7,457 bases of DNA from JBBQWZ01 sp043788745 (GCA_043788745.1 JAYVTO010000161.1:1-7457); one strand, 5' to 3'; positions 1 through 7,275 are shown, counted from the stretch's first letter. Translations and numbers: made by a program. The notes: generated by a model from the sequence alone, not told the origin.

Positions 1-18
1 AGGGCGCGGCAGCCGTGA
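1..18 (+). CDS. 3' end of an unseen upstream gene (possible)
   Basis: Frame 1 is open from the window edge and ends at the TGA at 16-18, giving a C-terminus of Arg-Ala-Arg-Gln-Pro. This stop overlaps the GTG start of rarA in a GTGA arrangement, the same type of junction used by the two other same-strand gene pairs in the window. That recurrence is the only reason to call it. Five codons cannot identify a product, and the stop could be chance. If real, rarA is an internal gene of an operon and is translationally coupled to the gene before it. Confidence 0.3.
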   Translation, partial: RARQP

Positions 19-1352
19 GCCTTTTCGACACCACGCCGCCGGACACCGCGCAGACGGATCGCACCCGCCCGCTCGCGGAACGGATGCGGCCGCGCACCCT
101 CGACGAATTCGTCGGGCAGGAGCACATCCTCGGTCCGGGCAAGCCGCTGCGCATGCAGATCGATCGCGACCAGTTGACCTCGCTGATCCTGTGGGGGCCG
201 CCGGGCGTCGGCAAGACCACTCTGGCGCACCTGGTCGCGCGGCTGAGCAAGTGCGAGTTCATCCCCTTCAGCGCCGTGCTGGCCGGGATCAAGGAGATCA
301 AGGCGGTGATGGCCGACGCCGAGAAACTGCGCCGCCTCGGCCGCCGCACGGTGTTGTTCATCGACGAGATACACCGGTTCAACAAGGCCCAGCAGGATGC
401 GTTTCTGCCTTACGTCGAGCGGGGCGACATCATACTCATCGGGGCGACTACAGAGAATCCGTCCTTCGAGGTGGTTTCCGCGCTGCTGTCGCGGGCTAAG
501 GTCTACGCGCTGCGCGCTTTAACGGTCCCGGAGATCGTAACGTTACTAAACAGAGTACTGTGTGACGCGGAGCGCGGATTGGGCAGCCTGGGGCTCCGCG
601 CATCCGGCGACCTGCTGGAGCAGATTGCGATTTACGCCAATGGAGATGCCCGATCGGCCTACAACATTCTCGAACTGGCTGCGTCGGCGTCCCCGCTGGG
701 GGGCGAACTGGCGTCGCAGGCTGTGGAGGATACGCTACAGCGGAAAATGCTGCTGTACGACAAATCCGGCGAGGAGCATTTCAACCTGATCTCGGCGCTG
801 CACAAATCGGTGCGGTCGAGCGATGTGGACGCGGCGCTGTACTGGCTGGCGCGCATGCTGGAGGGCGGGGAAGACCGGATGTACCTGGCACGGCGGCTGG
901 TGCGGATGGCGATCGAAGACATCGGCCTGGCGGATCCGCGCGCGCTGGAGCAGGCGATGGCGGTGCAGCAGGCGGTGCACTTTCTCGGCATCCCGGAAGG
1001 CGATCTAGCCCTGGCGCAGCTGGCGATCTATCTGGCCATCGCGCCGAAATCCGATGCGTCGTACCGTGCTTTGAACCGGGTGATGGATGTGATTCAGCAC
1101 TCGACGGCGGATCCTGTGCCGATGCAGCTTCGCAATGCGGTCACTCGCCCCATGAAGGCTTGGGGCTATGGCGAAGGATATGAGCACGCCCACAAGGCGG
1201 AAGATGCGTTGACGGACATGCAGTGTCTGCCCGATTCGCTGGCCGGAAGCATCTTCTATGAACCGACGAACCGCGGGGTAGAGGCGCGCATCCAGGAGCG
1301 GCTCAACGAGATCCGCCGGCGGCGCGCCGGAGGGGGCGGCGAACAAGCATGA
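15..1352 (+). CDS. rarA: Replication-associated recombination protein A (RarA/MgsA), AAA+ ATPase
   Basis: This is the cytoplasmic AAA+ ATPase related to eukaryotic WRNIP1/Mgs1 and to clamp-loader subunits. The family acts as a tetramer at stalled replication forks and at single-strand/double-strand DNA junctions. The 445-residue product has the usual family length. Visible motifs are an N-terminal RPRTLDEFVGQEH segment (residues 25-37), Walker A GPPGVGKTT (61-69), Walker B VLFIDEIH (113-120), sensor 1 GATTENPS (143-150), a likely arginine finger at SR (159-160), and sensor 2 GDAR (210-213). The C-terminal half carries the family's helical oligomerisation region, including KSVRSSDVDAALYWLARML and a GYGEGYEHAHK stretch. 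The GTG start at 15 is chosen because it gives the normal N-terminus and has AGGG eight or more bases upstream; no ATG lies nearby. The stop overlaps the methyltransferase start by four bases (ATGA). No damage or missing catalytic residue is seen, and the identification is firm. Confidence 0.97.
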   Translation: MSLFDTTPPDTAQTDRTRPLAERMRPRTLDEFVGQEHILGPGKPLRMQIDRDQLTSLILWGPPGVGKTTLAHLVARLSKCEFIPFSAVLAGIKEIKAVMADAEKLRRLGRRTVLFIDEIHRFNKAQQDAFLPYVERGDIILIGATTENPSFEVVSALLSRAKVYALRALTVPEIVTLLNRVLCDAERGLGSLGLRASGDLLEQIAIYANGDARSAYNILELAASASPLGGELASQAVEDTLQRKMLLYDKSGEEHFNLISALHKSVRSSDVDAALYWLARMLEGGEDRMYLARRLVRMAIEDIGLADPRALEQAMAVQQAVHFLGIPEGDLALAQLAIYLAIAPKSDASYRALNRVMDVIQHSTADPVPMQLRNAVTRPMKAWGYGEGYEHAHKAEDALTDMQCLPDSLAGSIFYEPTNRGVEARIQERLNEIRRRRAGGGGEQA

Positions 1353-2167
1353 ATCGCCGTCAACTCCTCGCGTTCCTTGGCTCCGGGTTGCCGTTGCTCG
1401 CGCAAGAGCCCTCGGCGGACGAGAGCATCTGGAAAGAATATTTGGCGTGGCTCGGAAAAGAACCGCGCCGGAGTTTCCTGGGACTCATCGATTACCGGCA
1501 GAGCCTGTCTGACCGGGGCTTGACGCGATCGCAAGTCGAACGCTACATGGCGCTCATTTCAGACCGGGCCATCACTCGGCAGGAAGCGATGAAGATCTGG
1601 TTCAATTCGGTCTATTCGACAAACCACGGATTCTTCTCCGAGCGGCCGAACGCTTTCCTGGCCGACGCGATGCGGGCGCTTCGTCCTGGAACCGCCCTGG
1701 ATGTCTCGATGGGTCAAGGCCGCAATTCCGTCTTCCTCGCGCAGATGGGTTGGGATGTCACCGGGTTTGACGTTTCCGATGAGGGTTTGGCGATCGCGCG
1801 CAAGCACGCCGAAAAGGCGGGCGTGAAGATCAAGACAGTTACCGCCGGTTATCAGGACTTCGAGTTCGGGAGCAATCGTTGGGATTTGATCGCGATGATT
1901 TACGCGTTCATCCCTTTGCACGACCCGGCGTTCGTCAGGAAGATCGTCAACTCACTCCGGCCGGGAGGGGTGATCGTACTGGAGAGCCGGCTCCTGACGG
2001 ACCGGCACGCGGAAGGCAGACTTTCCGAGTTGATCGGCATTACGCTTCCGAACGAACTGCGCACGATTTTCGGGAATTTGACGATGGTCCGCTACGAGGA
2101 AGTCGACGCGGCGCCCGATTTCGGATCGGGCACCGCGCCACTTGTCCGCATGATAGCGATGCGCTAA
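1349..2167 (+). CDS. Class I SAM-dependent methyltransferase with N-terminal export signal
   Basis: The 272-residue product contains a Rossmann-fold methyltransferase domain at about residues 95-225. Motif I reads LDVSMGQGRN (117-126). The acidic residue after strand 2 lies in GFDVSDEGL (139-147), probably D141. Strand 4 is WDLIAMIY (178-185), and the LRPGGVIVLES loop is at 203-213. The spacing RN...LA...G..V...D.S resembles TehB-like small-molecule methyltransferases, but the substrate cannot be told. Motif I has Ser-Met where the family usually has Gly-Cys or Gly-Ser. The first 20 residues, MNRRQLLAFLGSGLPLLAQE, look like a signal peptide with a twin arginine, a short hydrophobic core and a possible cleavage after A18. 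Residues 25-95 are a helical segment I do not recognise. The ATG overlaps the rarA stop (ATGA); GGAGGGGG lies 12 bases upstream, which is long spacing, so translational coupling is likely. Methyltransferase is confident; export is inferred. Confidence 0.85.
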   Translation: MNRRQLLAFLGSGLPLLAQEPSADESIWKEYLAWLGKEPRRSFLGLIDYRQSLSDRGLTRSQVERYMALISDRAITRQEAMKIWFNSVYSTNHGFFSERPNAFLADAMRALRPGTALDVSMGQGRNSVFLAQMGWDVTGFDVSDEGLAIARKHAEKAGVKIKTVTAGYQDFEFGSNRWDLIAMIYAFIPLHDPAFVRKIVNSLRPGGVIVLESRLLTDRHAEGRLSELIGITLPNELRTIFGNLTMVRYEEVDAAPDFGSGTAPLVRMIAMR

Positions 2168-2176
2168 GGGTTGAGC

Positions 2177-2203
2177 CGGCTGAATCAGAATTCGATTCGG
2201 CCG
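2177..2203. terminator. Hairpin at convergent gene ends, possible bidirectional terminator
   Basis: CGGCTGAATC (2177-2186) and GATTCGGCCG (2194-2203) form a ten-position stem around the seven-base loop AGAATTC. In + strand RNA the one imperfect pair is a U-G wobble; in - strand RNA it is an A-C mismatch. It starts 9 bases after the methyltransferase stop and covers the receptor stop codon and its last residues. Neither side is followed by a clear T-run, so it is not a textbook intrinsic terminator. It may instead stop convergent transcripts together with Rho, or protect 3' ends. Confidence 0.45.
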
Positions 2204-5200
2204 ACGATCTGCATGTTTCTGGGCGAACTGACGTTGCCGCCCCACTGGCCGAAGTTGACGTCGCCGAGACTCGTATTGAAGTTCTGGCAACCGCCGGCTC
2301 CGGAACAGGTGAAGTTGTGCATGTTGAAAGCGTTGAATGCCTCGGCCCGGAGCAGGAAGTTCACCCTCTCGGTGATTCTGGTCCTCTTGCCCAAGCCGAT
2401 GTCCACATTCCTGAACGGGAACCCGCGGAACCCGGAGATGCGGGGCCCGACGCCGTAGTACGTGCCACTCGTGAACACGCTGCTCGATTCGAAAGCGGCC
2501 GGATTGAAGATGGACTGCTTCTTGCCCGGATCGAACTGTCCCAGCGGAACCGCGAACGGATCCTGGCCAGGCAGCACCGCGGGAATACAGGCCAATTGGA
2601 ACTGGCCGGGCACGTTGCAATTGTTCGCGCGGAACCAGAAGGGTGTGCCGGAGGAGTACTTGATGGCGGAAGTGATCTCCCATCCACTTACGATGCGATC
2701 CGCAAATCCTCCGTTGTTCAAGAATTTCTTGCCTTTTCCGACGGGTAATTCGTAGACCGTGGCTAAGGAGAAGCTGTTCGGAACATCATCCTGAGCTAGT
2801 GACTTATTCCGGTGCATCTCAAATGGCGAAATGACACCCGTCACACCGTTCCAGGTCGCTGAGGACGATTGAGTGATGCCGCTGGCGCTGGTCAGCAGCT
2901 TCGAGTGAGTGTAAGCGAGCAGTGAATAAAAGCCTGCGGAGAATCGCTTCTCGGCCTTGAGCTGGAAAGCGTGATAGGTCGAACTGCCGAGGTTCTCGTT
3001 CAGGCCAGTGAGGCCGCCGCAGTACTGCGGGAATGGCACAAGGGCTTGGGCGACGCTGGGAGTGCAGCCATAGTTGCTTAGCTGCTGGGACCAGCCCGCG
3101 TAGGGTACCGGAACGCCGTCCACAGAGGCGTCATTCGGGCCGAACTGGTCCTTCAACTTCGCCGGACCCATGCTCTGAAGCAGACTCGGATTCAGCACAT
3201 TAATCGGCGAGATCTGCGTCGGCAGGCGGGTACCCTTGTTTGCTACATAGGCCACGCTTACCATCGCGTTGCCGGTGAGCTGGCGCTCGACCGTCAGGTT
3301 CCACTGCTGCGAGTAGGACAGGCGATTGGCGTCCTTCGGCCGGTAGGTGGGGCCACCCTGGCCGTTCAGGAAGGTCGAGTCGATGAACGGCGGCTGTTTC
3401 AGGCGGTCGATCGGGAAACCCTGATCCCAATAGAACCCGGGATCGAGACCACCGAGCCCGGTCGTGCCGATGGAACCGCTCGTGTTGAAGCCGTCTTGAG
3501 AGACGCCGCCACCCCATCCGGGGTAGAACGCCTGGGTGTAGAAAATCCCGTAGCCGGTGCGAATGACGGTCTTGTCGTTCACGGCGTAGGCGATGCCTAA
3601 GCGCGGCCCATAGCCGTTTTTCCAGTTGTCCTCGGGATACCGGACACCGGCACTCGCCGCGCCGTACTTGTCGCCTGCGAAGGCCAGGCGCCCGGGGCGT
3701 CCGCCGGCGCCGGGGTTCGGGCCGAAGTCGAAGAACGACATGTGGTTGTATTTCTCCCAAGACGGGGAGAAGTTATCCCAGCGCAGGCCGTAGTTGACGC
3801 TCAGTTTGCTGTTGAACTTCCACGTGTCGCCGAGGTGCAGGATATATGCGTTCTGCCGGATGTAGCGGCCGTGCTGCGAGATCAGGTTCACGCTGCCGTT
3901 GTTGGCGGCTCCGAGCAGGAAGCTGGCCATGCCGTTGCCGCTGCCTGTATCCGTCGGCAGACCGGTCTGGCCCGCGTCGAAGTAGAAGCTGCCGGATTCG
4001 TTGCCGGCGTTATGCGCGTTACCCTGGATGGCGCGATACTCGAAGCCCGCCTTTAAGGTGTGGCGGCCCCTGACCCAGGTCACCATGTCGTTCCAAACGT
4101 AGGTCGGGCGAGTGGTGATGTCCTCGTTGTTCAGGCCCGTCGAGTTACCCATGCCTTGATAGCCGCCAATACTCACCGAGGGCGGATAGCGGTGGCTGGG
4201 CACGCCGGCGATCTGAGGCAACACGTCCGCGTACTTGTAGTTGACCGAGCCATAGCCCTCATTGCGGTTCAGATAGCCGAAAGCCATGTGGTTCAGAATG
4301 GTCGGGCTGAAAGTATGGTCGTAGTTCAGGCGGTTCACCCACGAGTTCTGTGGACTCGAGAAGCTCTCGGTGGCGATTTGCAGCGGGAGAATCGAGAGGA
4401 ACTTAGCGGGGGTCATCTGCCGCCAGATGGTCGCGGCGAAGTGATCCTTCGTTCCGAAATACTGGTCGATCTTGATCAGGTAGTGATTGGCGTCGCCCAG
4501 AATTCCGTCCGGAATCGCCGTGGGCGGCAGATAGTTGTTGCTGATCCCCGATTTGTTCGGATCGGGCAGGTACTTCAGGAACCCAAGGGCAGCCGCCGAG
4601 AAACGGTTCGGGCAGATCACGTTCACCTTCCCGTTGCACGTGAGGGGGTCCCTCAAATACTTCGGGTTGCCGGCGCTGATCGGCGAACCAGCGTTGAAAT
4701 TAGGGTTCAGCCGCGTGGTGAGCGGATCGTATATTATCGTCGGCCAGTCGCTGAAATCGCCGGCCTTTTCCTGAGCGGTCGGAACCGTGATCGGATTGAC
4801 GTTCACACCGCCACGCTGCCGGAAGAACTCGACGTCGGTGAAGAAGAACGTGCGGGCTCTGTCCGTGTTGTAAATCTTCGGGATCTTCACGGGTCCGCCG
4901 ATGAAGCCGCCGAACTCGTGCTCATTGTCCTTGCCGCGGGCATCCTTTGTCGGGCGGTCGAATTGCCATTGCGCCGCGTTAAGCGACTTGTTGCGTAGAT
5001 ACTCGAAGCCGCCGCCGTGGAAGGTGCTGGTCCCGGACTTCGTCGTGGCGATCAGTTGGCCGCCAGTGGAAGCGCCGTATTCCGGTTCATAGGTCGACGT
5101 CAGGACACGGAACTCGCTGATCATGTCGGGCGTCATGCGGAAGTCGAAGAAGGACACCATGCCGCTTTGCGACATGAAGCCTTCCTGCATGCTTGCGCCG

Positions 5201-5781
5201 TCCATGATGGCCTCATCTCCGGTAGCCATGCCGCCGTTGATGCGGGCGTCGTACGCGTTGTTGCCACCGCCGGTGGTGACGCCGGGCAGCAGCACCAGGA
5301 ATTGCGCCGAGTTGCGTGGGCCGCCGGCGACGATCAGCGGCAACTCGTTGATCGTTTCGGGCGTGACGCCTTCGGAGCGCGTCGCATTCTCGAAGTTCAA
5401 CTGGGACGTCGTCGCTTCGACGACATTCACAGTCTGGACGTCGGTTCCAACTTCGAGCCGGACGTCGAAACGAGCCAATTGATTGACGGAAACCGCGATG
5501 CCACGCTGAGCCACTGGCTTAAAGCCGGTTGCGGAAATTTTCAACTCGTACGTCCCCGGCTCGAGATTCGGGAACGTATAGAGGCCAGCTGGCCCACTTT
5601 TCGACTGCACCGCTGTTTGGCGTTGCATCGAGGTGAGCGTCAGGTCGGCGTTGGGCACTACGGCCCCGGATGCGTCGGTGATGGTTCCACTGATACTGCT
5701 ATTCTGGCTTTGCGCCCAGATCAGCAGGGGAGTCAGCAAAAGCGCAACGATGACCAAAAATTTTCGCACAGGCATTCTCAT
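2185..5781 (-). CDS. Oar-like TonB-dependent outer-membrane receptor with carboxypeptidase-regulatory domain
   Basis: The 1198-residue product is a TonB-dependent transporter of the Oar-like type, about 1000-1200 residues, common in Acidobacteriota and Myxococcota. It begins with a Sec signal peptide (residues 1 to about 23: MRMPVRK, hydrophobic core, then WAQ). A carboxypeptidase-regulatory-like beta domain follows at about 27-110 (SGTITDASGAVVPNADLTL, then GLYTFPNLEPGTYELKISATGF). The plug domain is at about 130-252 and ends in the family signature GGQLIATTKSGTSTFHGG (240-257). The rest is a 22-strand-type barrel ending in phenylalanine (IVGRIEF), as outer-membrane proteins do for BAM recognition. 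No clear TonB box is visible. The protein has exactly eight cysteines in four close pairs. It is transcribed divergently from the TPR operon and convergently to the methyltransferase. The substrate is unknown: relatives take up large ligands such as glycans or peptides, or act in protein secretion and surface assembly. No frameshift or truncation is seen. Confidence 0.95.
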   Translation of the reverse strand: MRMPVRKFLVIVALLLTPLLIWAQSQNSSISGTITDASGAVVPNADLTLTSMQRQTAVQSKSGPAGLYTFPNLEPGTYELKISATGFKPVAQRGIAVSVNQLARFDVRLEVGTDVQTVNVVEATTSQLNFENATRSEGVTPETINELPLIVAGGPRNSAQFLVLLPGVTTGGGNNAYDARINGGMATGDEAIMDGASMQEGFMSQSGMVSFFDFRMTPDMISEFRVLTSTYEPEYGASTGGQLIATTKSGTSTFHGGGFEYLRNKSLNAAQWQFDRPTKDARGKDNEHEFGGFIGGPVKIPKIYNTDRARTFFFTDVEFFRQRGGVNVNPITVPTAQEKAGDFSDWPTIIYDPLTTRLNPNFNAGSPISAGNPKYLRDPLTCNGKVNVICPNRFSAAALGFLKYLPDPNKSGISNNYLPPTAIPDGILGDANHYLIKIDQYFGTKDHFAATIWRQMTPAKFLSILPLQIATESFSSPQNSWVNRLNYDHTFSPTILNHMAFGYLNRNEGYGSVNYKYADVLPQIAGVPSHRYPPSVSIGGYQGMGNSTGLNNEDITTRPTYVWNDMVTWVRGRHTLKAGFEYRAIQGNAHNAGNESGSFYFDAGQTGLPTDTGSGNGMASFLLGAANNGSVNLISQHGRYIRQNAYILHLGDTWKFNSKLSVNYGLRWDNFSPSWEKYNHMSFFDFGPNPGAGGRPGRLAFAGDKYGAASAGVRYPEDNWKNGYGPRLGIAYAVNDKTVIRTGYGIFYTQAFYPGWGGGVSQDGFNTSGSIGTTGLGGLDPGFYWDQGFPIDRLKQPPFIDSTFLNGQGGPTYRPKDANRLSYSQQWNLTVERQLTGNAMVSVAYVANKGTRLPTQISPINVLNPSLLQSMGPAKLKDQFGPNDASVDGVPVPYAGWSQQLSNYGCTPSVAQALVPFPQYCGGLTGLNENLGSSTYHAFQLKAEKRFSAGFYSLLAYTHSKLLTSASGITQSSSATWNGVTGVISPFEMHRNKSLAQDDVPNSFSLATVYELPVGKGKKFLNNGGFADRIVSGWEITSAIKYSSGTPFWFRANNCNVPGQFQLACIPAVLPGQDPFAVPLGQFDPGKKQSIFNPAAFESSSVFTSGTYYGVGPRISGFRGFPFRNVDIGLGKRTRITERVNFLLRAEAFNAFNMHNFTCSGAGGCQNFNTSLGDVNFGQWGGNVSSPRNMQIVGRIEF

Positions 5782-5856
5782 TTAAACCCTTTTCTGACTT
5801 CGATTGTTTTCAAAGCACTTTAATTTGCGAAACTAATATAAATCGGGTATCGCAAC
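5782..5856. promoter_or_regulatory. AT-rich divergent promoter region
   Basis: These 75 bases lie between the receptor start and the first possible start of the TPR gene. They contain 25 G or C (33%) in an otherwise GC-rich window. On the - strand, TATATT (5835-5840) matches five of six bases of a -10 box, with a weak TTGCCG (5860-5865) as -35 at a long 19-base spacing; this would give the receptor mRNA a leader of about 45 bases. On the + strand, TATAAA (5837-5842) is a possible -10, with no recognisable -35. The two candidates overlap, so the genes may share or compete for polymerase. The region is confident as a promoter; the exact boxes are weak. Confidence 0.45.
5787..5793 (-). promoter_or_regulatory. 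Ribosome binding site of the TonB-dependent receptor
   Basis: The - strand reads AAAAGGG five bases before the ATG at 5779-5781. A second in-frame ATG (residue 3, at 5773-5775) would lie eleven bases away. The spacing favours the first ATG, though both are possible and give almost the same signal peptide. Confidence 0.5.
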
Positions 5857-5883
5857 TTGCGGCAATCATATCCCAGCGCGCAA
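5825..5883. repeat. Four TTGCG/CGCAA elements in the divergent promoter
   Basis: TTGCG occurs at 5825-5829 and 5857-5861, and its complement CGCAA at 5851-5855 and 5879-5883. The middle two form a perfect 11-base inverted repeat, CGCAACTTGCG (5851-5861). TTGCGA (5825-5830) and TCGCAA (5850-5855) form a wider inverted repeat with a 19-base spacer across the candidate -10 boxes. The arrangement suggests operator half-sites for a dimeric regulator, but the element is short and no regulator gene is present in the window. Confidence 0.3.
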
Positions 5884-7275
5884 ACGGTGTCAATCGTGGG
5901 TTTGCCCTGGCTCCTCGCCTTCGCGCTCCTCGCGCAGACCGTGCCGCCGCCCCAGCGCGCGGAACTGCTGGAAGCGTTGAAAGAACGCCCGAAGGACGCG
6001 GGATTGTGGAACCTGCTGGGCGTCGCCAATGCCCAGGAAAACAGGACCGCGGAAGCCGAGCAAGCTTTCCGCCGCGCCGTAGCGATCGCGCCGAAACTCG
6101 AATCTGCGTGGCTCAACCTCGGCCGCCTGTACCAGATGGAGGGCGGCAACAAGGCGGCCGTCAACGCATACGAAACCGTCCTCCGCCTGAATCCCGCGAG
6201 TCCCGAGTCCCACCATCAACTCGCGCTTCTGCTGCAGTCCAGCGGCGATTTCCGAGGTTCGCTGACGCACCTGGACCGGTTGGCCGCGTCTGATCGAGAA
6301 CGGAAAGAGGCCGTGGCTCTCCGCTGTGCCGCTGAAGCCGCGCTGGGGAACGATGCCGCGGCGCTGGCAGCGGTGGATAAGCTTCTGAAGAATCCGCAGT
6401 TCGAAGAAGAGGATGCGCTGGCGATCCTGCCCGTGTTGGAGGCTCGAAATCAGAAGGTTGCTTTGCGTTTGCGCGAGGGATTAGACCAGCGCGGCCTCGC
6501 GAATAAGTCGTTGCAGGTTGAGTTGCTGGACCTCGCGCGAGCGGCCTGGAAACAGAAGGACTACGAGCGCACCCTCGGCTACCTGGCTCATGCGCGAGAT
6601 CTCGATCCGCGGAACGCGGGGATTCACTTCTTCTTCGGCGTGACCTGCAACGAGATGAATCTTCCGGTGGAAGCGAAGAAGTCGCTGGAGAAGGCTCTCG
6701 AACTCGCGCCGGGCAACCCGTATTACAACTACGCGATGGGCGCGGTGCAATTGCAGTGGGCGGACAAATCGCAAGCCATCCCGTATCTGAAGAAGTTCAT
6801 CGAACTGCGGCCGGGCGACGCGCGCGGCCGCCTGGCGCTGGCAACCGCATACTTCGAATCCTACCGGCCCGACGAAGCGAAGGCGGAGCTCGCCGTGCCT
6901 ATCAAAGATCCGCAGACTCGGGCCGGAGCGGAGTATCTGCTCGGACGCATCCTGATCGCGCAAGACGATTTGGACGGCGCGATTGCGGCGTTCCGACGGC
7001 TGGCGGCTCTACAACCGGAATTGCCGGACGGACACGCCGAACTGGCTTCCGCGCTTCTGGACAAGCAGGACCTGGACGCATCGCGCCGCGAGGTAGAAGC
7101 CACGTTGAAACTGGACCGCGAGAACTTTCTCGCCAACCGCACGCTGCTGAAGTTGTATCAACTCAGCGGAGACCCGCGCGTGAAGGAACAGACGGCGCTG
7201 GTGAAGAAGCTCATCGAGGGGCGGGACGAGAGGCAGAAGCTGCTTCTTAGGACCATAGAGGTGAGACCCTGGTGA
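5857..7275 (+). CDS. Exported tetratricopeptide-repeat (TPR) protein
   Basis: The protein of up to 472 residues consists of an N-terminal hydrophobic export signal (about residues 12-28, VSIVGLPWLLAFALLAQ) followed by TPR helices. Clear repeats are at about 49-80, 83-114, 117-147, 221-252, 255-286, 289-320, 357-388 and 391-422, with weaker ones at 151-182, 323-352 and near 425-452. Typical TPR signatures are visible, such as A..Y...L.L.P at repeat ends (for example YETVLRLNPAS and LEKALELAPGN). About 183-218 is a degenerate, charged linker between two TPR blocks. TPR domains bind partner proteins, so a periplasmic or surface scaffold is likely, but no enzyme motif is present. The start is uncertain: no ATG exists. 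TTG at 5857 is the first possible codon (stop TAA at 5839-5841) and has GGG nine bases upstream; GTG at 5887 or 5896 would also keep the signal. The stop overlaps the next gene by GTGA. Confidence 0.88.
   Translation: MRQSYPSAQTVSIVGLPWLLAFALLAQTVPPPQRAELLEALKERPKDAGLWNLLGVANAQENRTAEAEQAFRRAVAIAPKLESAWLNLGRLYQMEGGNKAAVNAYETVLRLNPASPESHHQLALLLQSSGDFRGSLTHLDRLAASDRERKEAVALRCAAEAALGNDAAALAAVDKLLKNPQFEEEDALAILPVLEARNQKVALRLREGLDQRGLANKSLQVELLDLARAAWKQKDYERTLGYLAHARDLDPRNAGIHFFFGVTCNEMNLPVEAKKSLEKALELAPGNPYYNYAMGAVQLQWADKSQAIPYLKKFIELRPGDARGRLALATAYFESYRPDEAKAELAVPIKDPQTRAGAEYLLGRILIAQDDLDGAIAAFRRLAALQPELPDGHAELASALLDKQDLDASRREVEATLKLDRENFLANRTLLKLYQLSGDPRVKEQTALVKKLIEGRDERQKLLLRTIEVRPW
7258..7264 (+). 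promoter_or_regulatory. Ribosome binding site of the second TPR gene
   Basis: GAGGTGA inside the last codons of the first TPR gene lies seven bases before the GTG at 7272. This supports that GTG over the in-frame GTG at 7278, which would be thirteen bases away. Confidence 0.6.

Noticed and set aside
2174..2181. AGCCGGCT eight-base palindrome after the methyltransferase stop
   Set aside because: It cannot form a stable hairpin by itself and overlaps the better 27-base hairpin at 2177-2203.
1879..2748. 289-codon + strand open frame across the methyltransferase 3' end and the receptor 3' end
   Set aside because: It overlaps two well-supported genes on opposite strands, its product is low-complexity and rich in Arg, Glu, Asp and Gly with no recognisable domain, and it fits a GC-rich shadow frame.
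4060..4998. 312-codon + strand open frame opposite the receptor
   Set aside because: The receptor frame has clear domain signatures across this stretch; the antisense product is Val/Arg/Ala-rich with no motif, typical of a codon-bias shadow.
5812..5821. AAAGCACTTT semi-palindrome in the receptor leader
   Set aside because: Only four-base arms in an AT-rich stretch and no second copy; too weak to call an operator.
5017..5823. 268-codon + strand open frame opposite the receptor N-terminus and running into the promoter
   Set aside because: It is antisense to the signal peptide, carboxypeptidase-regulatory and plug domains, and its His/Arg-rich product has no recognisable fold.
5820..6164. 114-codon - strand open frame covering the divergent promoter and TPR start
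   Set aside because: It lies opposite good TPR coding sequence and would occupy the only AT-rich promoter region; the product is Ser/Ala/Arg-rich without motifs.
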